A DNA stretch of 64,000 nucleotides, taken from positions 372,001 through 436,000 of the forward strand of contig CAWUHX010000131.1 in NCBI GenBank assembly GCA_963922205.1. The letters are read 5' to 3'. The notes beneath the pieces are model-generated. The model was not told the DNA's origin, did not search any database, and worked only from the letters and a program-made list of their open reading frames with translations. Positions 1 through 10,614 of the stretch are shown in pieces. Source of the DNA: Romanomermis culicivorax (taxonomy: Eukaryota > Nematoda > Enoplea > Mermithida > Mermithidae). The translations under genes and the position numbers were made by a program. Every line of letters begins with the position of its first letter. Positions within the stretch are counted from its first letter, which is position 1.

Positions 1-1739
1 TCTTTTGATGTAATTTTACTGTAAATTTTTGCACATTACACATTTCAAGAGTGTTTAAAGTGTCAAAAATGAGCCTTCAAAATTAAAAAAATTTGCTTGT
101 GGGCACTCCCAAGCACCTTCCCATCAGATGTTGCAGAATTTTACTTTCTTATTTTATAGCTAAGGCATAATTACTGCATTGGTAAAATTATTATCAAAAT
201 TTTTGCACAGTGTGGGGAGCTGCACAGCTTTGAAGAAAGCATACTCATGGAAATCACTCATAAGTCACCGCATTTTCCAGGTGACACTTGTCTACCAGAT
301 CTGTTAAATTTACTAACTGTACTATAGAATTATCAAACAACCATCAGACTATAATTTGACGTACTAATTGTTTCACAAATGAGCATTTTACACTCTGCAG
401 AGAAGTTTAAACTGTTGAAAATGAAAAGCAAAAAAAGAAAAATTCTATTTATGGGCACTCTATAGCACGTCCAACCATGATGCCCAGGGATTTTATCTTT
501 TTATCCTTTAGTTCGTACATTCCTATAGTAGCTGCAAAAATAACATCTCGTCATTGTGTACTGTTTTGGCAGCTGTAGACATTTGCATACACTGCACTGT
601 CATTCAAATATGTTTTGGAATCTGGATAAATGTCCCATCAATAAATTTCTGGGGACACAGGATGCGTCTTAACTCAATACTCAATGAGAATAAACGTGGC
701 TTGAAGTCCGAGTAAATTCTCATTTGATGGTTTCTAAATGAGGTGCTTCAAATGAAAAATCAGAAACTTCATAAATTTTCACCAAATTTCAGAAATTGAG
801 TGATTGTTTGATATCCAATTACAAAAAAAACGGCAAGAGGTGTTCGGATACTCTTTGCTTTGTTGCAAAGACACTGCAATCTACTACCATTTGCTCTATT
901 TTGGTTTGGCTGACACCATGAAGTGTGAAGCAGGTTGCCTTCAACTGTAGAAGATGTTGGCACAGGTAATAACATAGGAGGAGTCAGACAGCTGACATTT
1001 ATTATGTAACATTAAACTCGCAGCTTCAATTTTTTTCTCGTAAAATTATTTAAAAGAGAAATTTTTGTTGCATCTCTTCTGAGGCATCCTGTTGCAGAGC
1101 CATTGTAAATTGTTTGATGAAATTTTACCAACTCACATATTTTCTGTTTATTCGTCTAATTCGAATGTTTCCAATGTTTCCTGCATCCCACTAATGGTAG
1201 TTTTGATGGCCTTAAACATCATTTTTGTATCAACTTTCAGGATTTGCAGACACCTACAGCTCCCAAAAGGGTACATTAATTTGATTGAAATTTAGCACAA
1301 TATGTCAGACATTAGTGGCTACAGAAATAAAAAAAAAATTCTGCAGCATCCCATGGGAAGGTGCCCAAAGAAGGCCCCATTGGACTTTTTCAGTTAATTT
1401 CAACTTCAATTTTAACACTTTGAAATGGGATAAAATGTTTAAAGTAAAGTTTTAGAAAATGTTTTTTATTCCTGCATATAGAGCATAATCTTCTGCATAG
1501 AATTAACATTAGGCTGTAGAGTCTTGTCTTTTCTGAGCTGTGATATTTTGATGCATATGTAGAGACCAACAAACACCAAAAAATTAAAAATTCTAAATTT
1601 TTGAGTGCTATACCTATGCCAATTTTGATTTTTATGTGGAATGAATGCTGTCACAGTAAATATCTCCTTTTCAGATATTATTAATTCTCAACTCATCAAA
1701 AGTCGATGGAGCAGAAGATAGAATCTCTCAGAAATCATG
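1..1739. other. gene-free AT-rich, CpG-poor sequence
   Basis: No reading frame with recognisable domain content on either strand, and no convincing exon. The DNA is AT-rich with A/T runs and very few CpG dinucleotides (about 16 in the first 2 kb by eye count). It probably consists of decayed repeats. Confidence 0.6.
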
Positions 1740-2460
1740 TCTTAAATTCAGTAATCCTCCCATCAAAGAAAAAAAACAATCTTAGAGCTGTGAATTCTCA
1801 CTTTCCATAAAAGTAAAAGATGTTTAAACTTCATGGTACTCAAAACACATTATAAACAGAGTGTAAAGTGGTCATATCTATTGATATCCACATGGTCAAG
1901 AATCCCTCAACCCAAAAAATGCAAAAATACCTTTTCTTACACACAGGACAATTTTTTGTGTAAAGTGATCGCATCCATTGAATTATCATGGTCAAAAACT
2001 TCTTATATTAAAAAATTGCAGAAATACATTTGTTTACACTCAGTATAATTTTTCGTGTAAAGTGAGGATGTCTAATGAATTTCTCATAATCAAAAACCCT
2101 TGCACATGCCAAAAATTGCAATAACACTACTTGTTCAATTTAATTTGCAAAAAATTCTGGCATCATAGTGGATTATACTGTCAAAAGTTATTTTTTTGAA
2201 GCTATAAGTATCAAGTAAAAAAATTGCAGAATTTTGTGATTCCCAAGACATTGGAGCACAGTATAGTTGGATTGAGGCCATATTTCAAAAAATTAAAAAA
2301 CCTGTTTGAGATAGCATCCCCAAGATGCTTAGGCTAAAATATGGAGCTTGGATATTGCACCACCATTGTGGGGCATGGTGGAGCTTGGGGCCCTTAAAAA
2401 ATGTGTTTTTGGCATTTTTTTGGGGCTCCACTGATCATCACTTGCAGATAGAGACGAAAT
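1740..2460 (+). repeat. large dispersed repeat, copy 1
   Basis: Colinear with 5490-6430 in the same orientation. Shared landmarks run in order: a segment reading AAAGTAAAAGATGTT, then several units containing TTTTTTGTGTAAAGTGA spaced roughly 80-90 bp apart, then a GGGGCCCTTAAAAA-like block followed by TTTTTGGCATTTTT. The periodic units each carry a TTTACAC motif and a GTCAAAAAC-like motif, so the core is a degenerate minisatellite embedded in a longer repeat. No coding potential is visible. The family cannot be named without a repeat library. Confidence 0.6.
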
Positions 2461-3605
2461 GATACCAGGCACCCCATAGTTTGCCTGTATTTCCCCGAAA
2501 TTATGAAATAACCGCTAGAGTAGGGGGACATGAATTTTGGGGTCCTAATGTATTACTGGTTGATGCTATACTGCCACCTATGAGATAAAAATGAATGAAA
2601 ATGTTTTTGGGGCTGCAGAATATATGTTGACAGTTCATGGAAATTCAGATTTTCTTAAATGCCTAAGTCTCACACAACACAATTTTTTTTTACTTTTCAA
2701 AAAAAAAACTAAAATAGGGATTTCATAGTTTGCAAACTCTGTATTATGAATGCGACAATTGTGTTTAGCTAGGAGCTGGAAAAAGCTGAGTTTGCAAAGT
2801 TCTGACATATTTAACTCTCACAATTTTTTGCTACAAATTATTGAAAAAAGTCAATGGAATTAATTTAGGTCTACAATGAATCAAGAAATTAGTCAGCCAG
2901 TCGGTGCAGTCAGCCATTGGGTACAGTCAGCCACCCTCTACACAACCAGAGACTTTTATCATGCAACTTGTAACTAGCTTCACAAGTTCCATATAGCCAT
3001 GTTCCATGTAGCATTATTATATTGCTCTGACGCCCAGTATGCTTATCTATGCTCTTTAAATTTTTTGATTTTGGTCAGCTTATTAATCAATCTGTCCGAA
3101 ATAACAGGTGAGAGAGAGTGAGAATGGAATTCTTTTTTGCAAAAAAGACACTCTCTATGACCATGTCATATCTGTGGCTACCCGCTAATATTGTTGCCAC
3201 TCACAATCCAATTTCGATTATTTGTTTTGGATGGGCCCTCAATCATATGCTTCCGCATGATTGGGAAAATGGGACACTGTTCTCAGTCTTTGAAAGTTCA
3301 TTCGGGACTTTTGCAACTGCACAAGATGGCTGTTTTGATTTTTGCTTGATAATGATCAACTAAAAAAGAAAAATGAATTTGATGTCACAAAAATTTTACT
3401 ATTTCATTAGATTTTCAAGTTGTGGCACTTATATTTCAAAACCGATATAAATGCAAGCCCTTTCTATCATTCAACATTGATGATATTCCGGTTTTTTGTT
3501 CACAAAGTTTGTTTGGCAAATAAAAAACTCATGATAAAGTATCAAAGTTTCTAAGAAAAATGCATCCTAACTGTCCCAACTACTCAGTTATTCAATCATA
3601 GATTA
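2461..3605. other. gene-free sequence
   Basis: No gene seen. A short triplicated motif (GTCAGCCA with variants, about 2893-2935) reads as a small local tandem repeat. The 81-codon open frame at 3118-3363 has no recognisable domain and is probably chance. Confidence 0.5.
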
Positions 3606-3854
3606 CTAGTTCATTAGAAAATGCCCTGATGGGGCAGGAAAAAGAAGAATATACTTGCTTTTATGCTTGCAAAGCTAGAAAAAGAAATGGACTGAATTTT
3701 TGATAACTTGGGTTAATGTTTGAAAAATCAACTTTTGTAATATTGGATTTTTATTCTTTCTCATTAAAAAATTTTTCATGTCAGAGGAAAAGCAAATTTT
3801 TAGAAATGAAAATTATATGGAATTTTTTGGAGTGAAAATAAGTTTGAAAAATTG

Positions 3855-3925
3855 GGTGCAGCCAGGAGTCGAACCTGGGTTACTAGCATTCCGGGCTGAT
3901 GTCCTCACCACTAGACCACCACACC
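3855..3925 (-). other. tRNA-like head, copy 1 (tRNA-derived, not a functional tRNA)
   Basis: Read on the minus strand, it folds with a 7-bp acceptor stem (two G-U pairs), a D arm TAGTGGTGAG between GTCT and GGAC, and a T arm CCAGG/CCTGG closing the loop TTCGACT, with the B-box GGTTCGACTCC intact. By structure the anticodon is GGA, but position 33 is C rather than the near-invariant U, and the long variable arm of tRNA-Ser is missing. This copy also has a mismatch in the anticodon stem. It is best read as the pol III promoter head of a SINE. Confidence 0.7.
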
Positions 3926-3986
3926 ACGAGGTGAACCCAGATTAAGGTGCTCCCCTAGGCTACGATCTTTTAGCAACTCCAATGCT

Positions 3987-4053
3987 TGGTGGTCGTGAAC
4001 CTACGACCTTTGGCAAGTAGCAGCGTACCTGCTGCTTTTTGAACTGCCCACCA
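3987..4053 (-). other. weak tRNA-like fold in SINE spacer
   Basis: On the minus strand the ends pair as TGGTGG/CCACCA, GCAGC pairs with GCTGC as a possible anticodon stem, and GTCGT pairs with ACGAC around a GGTTC-containing loop. The D arm is poor and the loops are off-length, so this may be a decayed tRNA-derived monomer or chance pairing. Confidence 0.35.
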
Positions 4054-4138
4054 ATGAAGTTGATAACTTTTAGAAATGAAAATTATATGGAATTTTTTGG
4101 AGTGCCTAGGGGAGCACCTTAATCTGGGTTCACCTCGT

Positions 4139-4209
4139 GGTGTGGTGGTCTAGTGGTGAGGACATCAGCCCGGAATGCTGGTAACCCAGGTTCGACTCCT
4201 GGCTGCACC
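4139..4209 (+). other. tRNA-like head, copy 2
   Basis: Inverted partner of 3855-3925 with an intact 5-bp anticodon stem (TCAGC/GCTGG, including one G-U pair) and the same C33 and GGA loop. A and B boxes are preserved (TGGTCTAGTGGTGAGGA and GGTTCGACTCC), so internal pol III transcription from this side is plausible. It carries the same objections to a functional tRNA: no U33 and no class II variable arm. Confidence 0.7.
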
Positions 4210-4252
4210 CAATTTTTCAAACGAAAAGCAAATTCTCCAGCTTGGTGCATTT

Positions 4253-5224
4253 TGTCCTCCCATAAGATTGTATCAACCACAGAAAAAATTTTCTGGATGA
4301 AAATTATATGCAAGCCAAAGGTTGACTTCACTCAAATGTGGAGAAATGCTAACCCAATAGCAATATGGCATTGTAAGTCCAGACTGTCTTGAATATATGC
4401 CTCTAACTCTAGCTGAAAAATAGTGAATGACTGACATATAGTCATTTTATGCTTGTGATTGAAAACCTGGGAACAGGGAAACAGGATACAGCATACAAAA
4501 ATGTCTTCAAAAACCTTTTGATTCAGCAATGCACATGCTACTTTGATACAATTATCATCGCCAAACTTATGTCTCTAAAACGATGCATATTTGATTTTAC
4601 ATGAAACAAAATTGTATCAGACACCCTCATGTAAATAAATACTATTCATTAATTACTCATCTCTATCTCTGTTAATGTGATGGGCAAACTTGTTCTGCTC
4701 CATGCCATGAAATCTTGATGTATTATAGTCTTTCTTGATCAACCTCTGCATTGAATTGTATGTCATATTGAACAAAAAGTATATATATAGTATTTGTAAG
4801 GCAATGTTTCAAGCTAATCTCATTTTTGAATTTCAGATTTTTTCCTCATCAAGTCTTTTCCTGAATGAAAAAATTTTTTAATAAACTTTTTGGGATTTTT
4901 GTGTCAAACAACCAGGATCTACCCCTTCTGTAACCACCTTTCTCACGAATTTCAGAGCTGCAAATCTATGGTTGGAAGTAGCAATGCATGGGAAAAATTT
5001 TTGAGAGGGGGAGTCAAAAAGCAAAAAATGAATTTTCCAAATTTTTTAAAATTTTAATTCATTCTATCCTCTAAAAAAACTGCTTTTTCATGTGTTTTTA
5101 GATTTTGAGAAAGTCCAGGGATAGTCAATTGACTTTCGCTAGAGGCCAGCCAGGGGTATCCAGAGTCTCAGTCGAAGGGTTTGTTCTACCACCCTATGTG
5201 CATCTATGGTAGGTAGGTGTACTG
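4253..5224. other. gene-free sequence
   Basis: AT-rich and CpG-poor, with only short chance frames. No exon, RNA gene or named repeat recognised. Confidence 0.5.
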
Positions 5225-5432
5225 ATGCACTCAGCTGCAGAATATGCTTTTCCACTGACATTAAAAAATTTTTTAATGAGAAAGAATAAAAATCCAATGT
5301 TACATAAATGGATTTTTAAAACATTAACCCAAGTTCTCAAAAATCCAGTCCACTTCTTTTTAGCTTTGCAAGTATCCAGGCAAGTATTTTCTTTTTTTTT
5401 CTGCCCCATCAGGAAATTTTCTAATGAACTAG
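5225..5432 (-). repeat. inverted repeat, right arm (empty SINE site)
   Basis: Reverse-complement partner of 3606-3798 plus 4235-4252. It runs uninterrupted through the position where the left arm holds the foldback SINE. The two open frames here (5194-5457 minus and 5225-5467 plus) are products of this repeat, not genes. Confidence 0.8.
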
Positions 5433-5489
5433 TCCACCTCTTTTCAATGGGCCTCAACCATGTATAAAAACTTCATAGCAGCACATTGA

Positions 5490-6430
5490 AGTTTTAGGTT
5501 TGGTCATTTTCACATCAAAGAAACAATAAAAAATAATCTTAAAACTAGAAATTCTCACTCATATTAAAAGTAAAAGATGTTAGAACTGCATGGTAAAACA
5601 TGTTGTAAACAGAATGTAAAGTGAACATATCTGTTGAATTCCCCATGGACAAGAACTCTCAGCCTGAAAAATGGCAGAAACACCTTTGTTCACATAAAGA
5701 CAATTTTTGGTGTAAAATGATCACATACAGTAAAATCCTTGCAGTCTAAAACCCCTTTCACAAAGGAATCGTGAAATAGCTTGTTTACACCCAGGATAAT
5801 TTTTTGTGTAAAGTGACTGTGGTTGTCAAAAATCCCTTCAAAAAAAATTATGAAAATACACTTGTTTACTTTTGGGATAATTTTTTGTGTAGAGTAACCA
5901 TCTCTATTGAATTCTCAATAGTCTAAAAGCCCTTCCCCAAAAAGGCCATGGAAATATATTTGTTTTACACGCATGATAACTATTGTGTAAAGTGACCACA
6001 TCGATTCAATGCCCTGCAGTTGAAAACTCCTTCCACCAAAAAATCAGGGAAACATGCTTGTTTACACCTGGAATAATTTTTTTGTGTAATGTGACCACAT
6101 GCATTGAATTCCTCACAGTCAAAAACTCCCTCCACCAAAAAATTATGAAAAAATGCCTGCTTATAGCCTGTATAATTTTTTTGTGTAAAGTGACCCTCTC
6201 TATTGAGTTCCCAACCATCAAAAACGTCACTCATATAATTTGATCAAATCAATATTTGGGAAAAATAAAAAAGTGTTTGGAGAGGACACTTCATACATGC
6301 ACGGGTAAGCGTATCAAGGTCCAGAAAGGCATACCCATTGATGAATCTGCTGCAACTGGGGGCCCTAAAAAGGCCATTTTTTGCATGTTTTTGGCGCCTT
6401 ACTGAGCACCATTTGATTATAAACACTCAA
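5490..6430 (+). repeat. large dispersed repeat, copy 2, with about 85-bp tandem units
   Basis: Colinear with 1740-2460 but with more internal units. At least six degenerate units between about 5600 and 6200 each contain a TTTTTTGTGTAAAGTGACC-like core preceded by TGTTTACAC and followed by a TTCC(A)CCAAAAA-like stretch. Copy-number difference between the two copies suggests unit expansion after duplication. The overlapping frames at 5980-6243 on both strands come from the repetition. Confidence 0.65.
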
Positions 6431-6546
6431 TGACCTTTGCCACCTCTATGTTTGCTCATATGGTGGATATTATGCAAAAAATCTCATGTCTCTATAACCA
6501 TTTTTGATCAAGGGGGGTTAGTCAGATTTAAGGGGGGCCAAGTATA

Positions 6547-7020
6547 TGTTATGTTTACTTCTCTGCTTAGATCCAAAGATGTCAGCAATATAACTCAAGA
6601 TACTATCAGCTTGTATCCAACTGACTACTGTAGGTCATTCAAAGGAGCTTCTTATTAGCAATCAGCTAAGTACAGTGCAACAGTCCTCAAGCAGAAATAA
6701 ACACAACCTTCAGTCACTAATAAGTAACTGGAAACTCTAACTCTTGCAATCAAAAAGCAATCACGGTCTCCCCAGATGCTTCCTAAAGGTTTACACAAAT
6801 ATATAGAACTCACTATGTTGAGGTCCAGGAAGGCTGGGGCTTTCCTTGGTCAATGGCTCCCATGTAAGTGGCTCCTGCCTCTGCTAACTGTGCAAGTTAA
6901 ATATTATCAATAATAATAATAATATTATAAACAAAATGTAAATTGTCAGGGGCTGTCAACATTCCATTAATTGGGCCACAAAATGAACAAAATATAAACC
7001 AAACAGATGTGACTTGCTCA
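6547..7020 (-). repeat. 3' LTR
   Basis: 474 bp, aligning end to end with 16889-17348. The boundary is set where similarity stops: plus-strand TGTTATG at the left and GACTTGCTCA at the right. It carries a TATA-like ATATATAG (6799-6806) in the same place as the other LTR. A 14-bp length difference from the 5' LTR lies around 6835-6875. Confidence 0.9.
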
Positions 7021-8416
7021 ACCTGTTTGTAGCCTTCCTCTCCCAGGAGTGCCGAATCTGCCTCTTTCTCACTCTCCAATTCCATAACGTCCTCATCCAC
7101 TTGAACTGATCGAACTTTTGGTTCATCATCAGCATCAAGTATATCAGATTTCATCTTGAAATCTGATTGTTTGGCTCATTAACATAGGTATAAGTAACCA
7201 TAGGCAATTCCAACAGCAGAGGCCTCCAGTGAATACATTTTTCAGGAAATTCATAAGTATATATCAGATAATCAGCCCATATACATCTAATCTGATTGGT
7301 CTGCAGAGTAGGCATGTCTGATGACAATTCATATTCCAGTGAGGGGGTCTTTACTCTGAATTCCGCATAGTAGAACCTTATATAGAAAAAGCAGTTGGCC
7401 CAATAGTCCCTATTATGGGTTATATTGTCCTTTGCTTTTTCAGTTGAAGTTGGTGATCTTATTTTGTCATGCAAGTGTAACCAAATAGGCATAGAGTCAA
7501 AGCAATTTTGCCAGGTTGCAACCCGTGCACCCTTTACAGGGGACTAGGGTTCCATTGGCAGTAAGGAAGCTACTATGCTGAAATTCTGGAGAACATTGTC
7601 ATCAGTCTCCCATGCCATCTTTTTTATTGAATCTGTGTCCTCCTTCGAGTAGGATTTGAGGAAATTATTGTTCAATAATTCCCTCAGTATGTAATTGTAC
7701 TCCACATGACTATGAGGCCAGAAAACAAAGAATGGTAGAGGAATTAGGTTGCATGCTTTCTCCAATGCAGAAAACTTTGTTGAATCCATGACATGCTAAT
7801 AATTTCTCAAGTCCACCATCCAATGATCTCTGTAATACTTAGCCATGCTGGTGTCGATTTCCACTGACTCGTAGCAGTCCATTGCAAGTTGAAACAATTG
7901 TAACTGCTTCAACCAGTCCTGCTGAGGAGTCTTATTCATGGTAATTTCTGGTGTGATATATCACACAACATCCACCAGATCTGTTAATTTAAAGAACAAA
8001 ACCCCTTGCAACATTTCTGTATGCAGTGAGTTGTTCACATGATTGGTCCTGTTCACCTGCTGATCCATTGTATCCATGTCCTCCGGATCACTTGAATCCT
8101 CCCACTGCTTTAGTTTTTTCTTACTAGGACCAGCTTTTAGTGCCTTGGGATAAACCCCAGACAATAAAGTGTGATCTGTAGCTTTAGTGGGATTATTAAT
8201 ATCCACGGGACTTGAATATGTCTGCAAATCAGCCTGAATTTGCATAGCCCACCTGGCCATTACTTCTTGCCACATCATTTGGTAAACTTTGAATAAGTGC
8301 CTTTTCCCAATGTCTTTCTCTTCTATGAAGTTTTGATCCTCCAACCCCATTAGGTCTTGAGAATAGACTGTGTAAAGATGGAAAGATAATGTCTTCACTT
8401 GGACAAGTGACACCAT
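7021..8416 (-). pseudogene. 3' extra frame of the retrotransposon, C-terminal part (unknown)
   Basis: A series of minus-strand frames (7961-8416, 7544-7789, 7151-7492, then about 7150-6950) follow each other with only single stops or shifts between them. They read as one decayed coding region continuing from the exonuclease-like domain. Contents: a charged lysine- and aspartate-rich linker with KKKLKQWEDSSDPEDMD, a tryptophan- and tyrosine-rich segment, and a strongly acidic end reaching the 3' LTR. There is no signal peptide, transmembrane helix or envelope-like feature, so although it sits in the env position it is not an envelope gene. I do not recognise the family. Confidence 0.55.
7033..7044 (-). 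other. polypurine tract candidate
   Basis: On the minus strand this reads GGGAGAGGAAGG, about 12 bases before the 3' LTR start. Purine tracts here prime plus-strand DNA synthesis in LTR elements. The gap to the LTR is longer than usual, so either the tract or the LTR edge may have shifted. Confidence 0.5.
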
Positions 8417-8430
8417 ATCATGGGGGTGTG

Positions 8431-9200
8431 TTAGTAAAGAAACCCCAAAAATACTGCAATTGAGTAATAAGCATCCAAGCCAGCATACACAATTTTACTG
8501 TCCTGGATCCTGGAAGCCAAGAACTTTTCTCGAACTTTTTTGTCACCAAAGTGGCTTTGGTATTTCGCAACATCAGCCAAGTAAAATTTGGTGAAAAAGC
8601 CTTTTACTCCCAGATTTTCCGCACATAGACCCAAATCAGGGGCGTGATTGGCCATGAGCCCCATCATCATTCTGATGCAAATTTCACAATCCCAGTATTT
8701 TTCAAATCCTTGGGGTATACCAGCTTGTATAACTTTTTTATTATCATGAGCTGAGGCCCCTGACTTGGATCTGCAGACATTCAAAATCGTGACTAGATTG
8801 TCCACAACTTTGAAACCAACTAGGAAACAATCCACCGATGAAAGGAATGAAATCAAAAGATCCCATTCCTGCGGCTTCAATGTTGTCAGGTCGATAACAT
8901 AGCTGGAATTATCTATATGCATGAATGACACCAGTCTGGCTAACTCTTTCCCTTCCGGGTTTTGAACAGAAACTTTATAAGGTATAACACATACCTCAGC
9001 CTTCTTGACCTTTTCCACATTGAATCTGACAATGCATAGTCCCCAAAACTGGTTTGTGATCAATTGTTTCAGGATTGGCTCAACATTGCCAATGTGGACC
9101 CATTCTGGTTCCATTGGTCTTTGCAGCCAATATCCCATTGCGCTGGTGAACCATTGCTCGATTTCACCAATGTGGACAAGATGTTTGATGTTGTAATCTA
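8431..9200 (-). pseudogene. DEDDy 3'-5' exonuclease-like domain inside the LTR element
   Basis: 235 codons are open from 9138 to 8431. A compatible frame continues upstream to about 9200, where the minus strand shows an acceptor-like TTGATTTTTAG. The fold signature matches RNase D/WRN/Mut-7 type exonucleases: an SSYVIDLTTL strand, FLVGFKVVDNLVTIL as Exo II with its Asp, LGLCAENLGV as the helix before the end, and YAGLDAYYS as Exo III with Tyr and Asp. The Exo I motif, normally Asp-x-Glu, reads FNVE, so the first catalytic Asp appears to be Asn. Its place between integrase and the 3' LTR, on the element strand, argues that the element acquired it. A separate older host fragment trapped between the LTRs is the alternative. 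Family call by motif only. Confidence 0.6.
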
Positions 9201-10614
9201 AAAATCAAGAATAATATGCCCCTTGACCCTCTGAAAATTGAATAACTGGCCACCCCCACCAAATAAATAACCCAATTTGACCCACACTGAATTTAGAAAA
9301 AGATTTAGCGCATGGAAAAATAAATTAGTTTAATTAGGTTAGGTGTCAAAGTCATAAAGTAAGCAAGCCCAGTGGATAATGCAAATGCTACACCAATTTT
9401 TCAGGAACCCCACATTTACACCAACTCTCGCTTCTCGAGGTCATATGCCATCAATTTACCACTTACCCTAGCAATAAGTTCACATCTCTGTACCAAAATT
9501 AAATAATTAGTAAATAACGAATTAAGGTTTTATTTAATCAAAAAATAAATTTAGTAAACCAGGGTTTTAATAAATACCAAAAATAAATGCTTCAGAATTG
9601 GATCCAAAGTAAAAACCATTAGATTTTGGCTTTTCAGGGCTGTAATTCCATTAGGTTTTTTCTTTTCACCCATCATGACATTTTTAGAACCCTTTCTTCG
9701 AATTCGTTTTCCCCTTCGTTGGTTCATTCAGAAAGTTGAGTGTGAAGAAATCATTCCTAATACACCCAGATGGGCAAATTCGTCCCACTTACCAAGAAAT
9801 AATTAAATAAGAAACTCACCGTTGGTCAAAAAATAATGATTATTCTGGTGGCCTTGTGGTTGGCCCACCTTCCCATGATTGGTGTGTGCACAATAATTTC
9901 TTGCTAATGGCCTGACGCCCAACTTCAACATTGGAAAATACAATTAAAATTTTTTCTAAAATGTTTCGCATAGTATTCTCCAAAGTAAGCAACTAGAATT
10001 TTTAAATAACATTTATGGTTCCTTCAATATAAATACAATATACAAAATTACCAAAAATATTTACAGGTCCTTGGGCTGGACAAAAATTTCGTTTGGAAAA
10101 AATGTGTGGTGCAGAGCACAAGAAAAATACAACTTTTTTGAAAAATGAGAATGAAAATTGGTCGCAAGCCCCCCCCCGAAAGTGTAAACCAAAACTTTAG
10201 CATTGGGTGTACAAATTAACAATATTATTCTGAAAATTTGACCCTTCATTAATATAAATTGGTTAAAAAACACATGAAATAAAAATTTTATTCACACAAA
10301 AAACACATATATGGCATTCTCCACTAAGAATTTTGGGCAGCAAAATAACAATTGGATGATCTTTGGTCTCCGTGAGATTTCCAGTTACAGTAAATGGATT
10401 ATCCCAGAAGACTTGCCACTTTTCGTGCCCAGACCATTTGGTACTTTTTTATCGAAAGTGTTTTAGCCTACTTGCCGAAATGACCTGCTTTTCTAGCAGG
10501 TTAGCAGGTTATTCCAATGTGCTATTGTAAGCACATTTTCCTTCAATGTTTTATCATCCATGATGATATATGGTCCCTGCCAAGGTAACCCCAGTTTTCT
10601 CTGTCTGTCGACTT
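9201..10614. other. non-coding internal region of the LTR element
   Basis: AT-rich stretch between the integrase remnant and the exonuclease-like frame, with no domain recognised on either strand. It includes a C-run at about 10171-10177. If the 3' frame was expressed by splicing, this would be part of its intron. Confidence 0.5.

Larger units (their letters stand above)
3799..4222. mobile_element. tRNA-derived foldback SINE-like insertion with 12-bp TSD
   Basis: The element is flanked by a perfect 12-bp direct repeat, GAAAAGCAAATT, at 3787-3798 and 4223-4234. A paralogous copy of the host sequence on the minus strand (about 5225-5250) has the same site without the insertion. Inside are two near-identical inverted arms of 119 bp (3842-3960 and 4104-4222, one mismatch seen), each holding a tRNA-like fold. 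The 143-bp spacer contains a third, weaker tRNA-like fold. A 37-bp direct repeat (3798-3834 and 4068-4104) lies before each arm junction. A TSD of this length suits target-primed reverse transcription, but the head-to-head dimer layout is unusual for a SINE. There is no coding sequence. It was probably mobilised in trans by a LINE. Confidence 0.75.
3606..4252 (+). repeat. inverted repeat, left arm, interrupted by a SINE
   Basis: 3606-3798 continued at about 4235-4252 matches, as reverse complement, the sequence at about 5225-5432. Shared words include CTAGTTCATTAG, CTGATGGGGCAG, TGGATTTTTATTCTTTCTC and the stretch around GGAAAAGCA. The right arm is continuous where this arm is split by 3799-4222, so the left arm is the filled site of a later insertion. 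Confidence 0.8.

Noticed and set aside
3855-4209. Two functional tRNA-Ser(GGA) genes
   Set aside because: C at position 33, no long variable arm, and both lie inside a TSD-flanked mobile element.
6897-7154. Minus-strand frame across the 3' LTR edge as a separate gene
   Set aside because: It is the acidic end of the retrotransposon's 3' frame running into the LTR.
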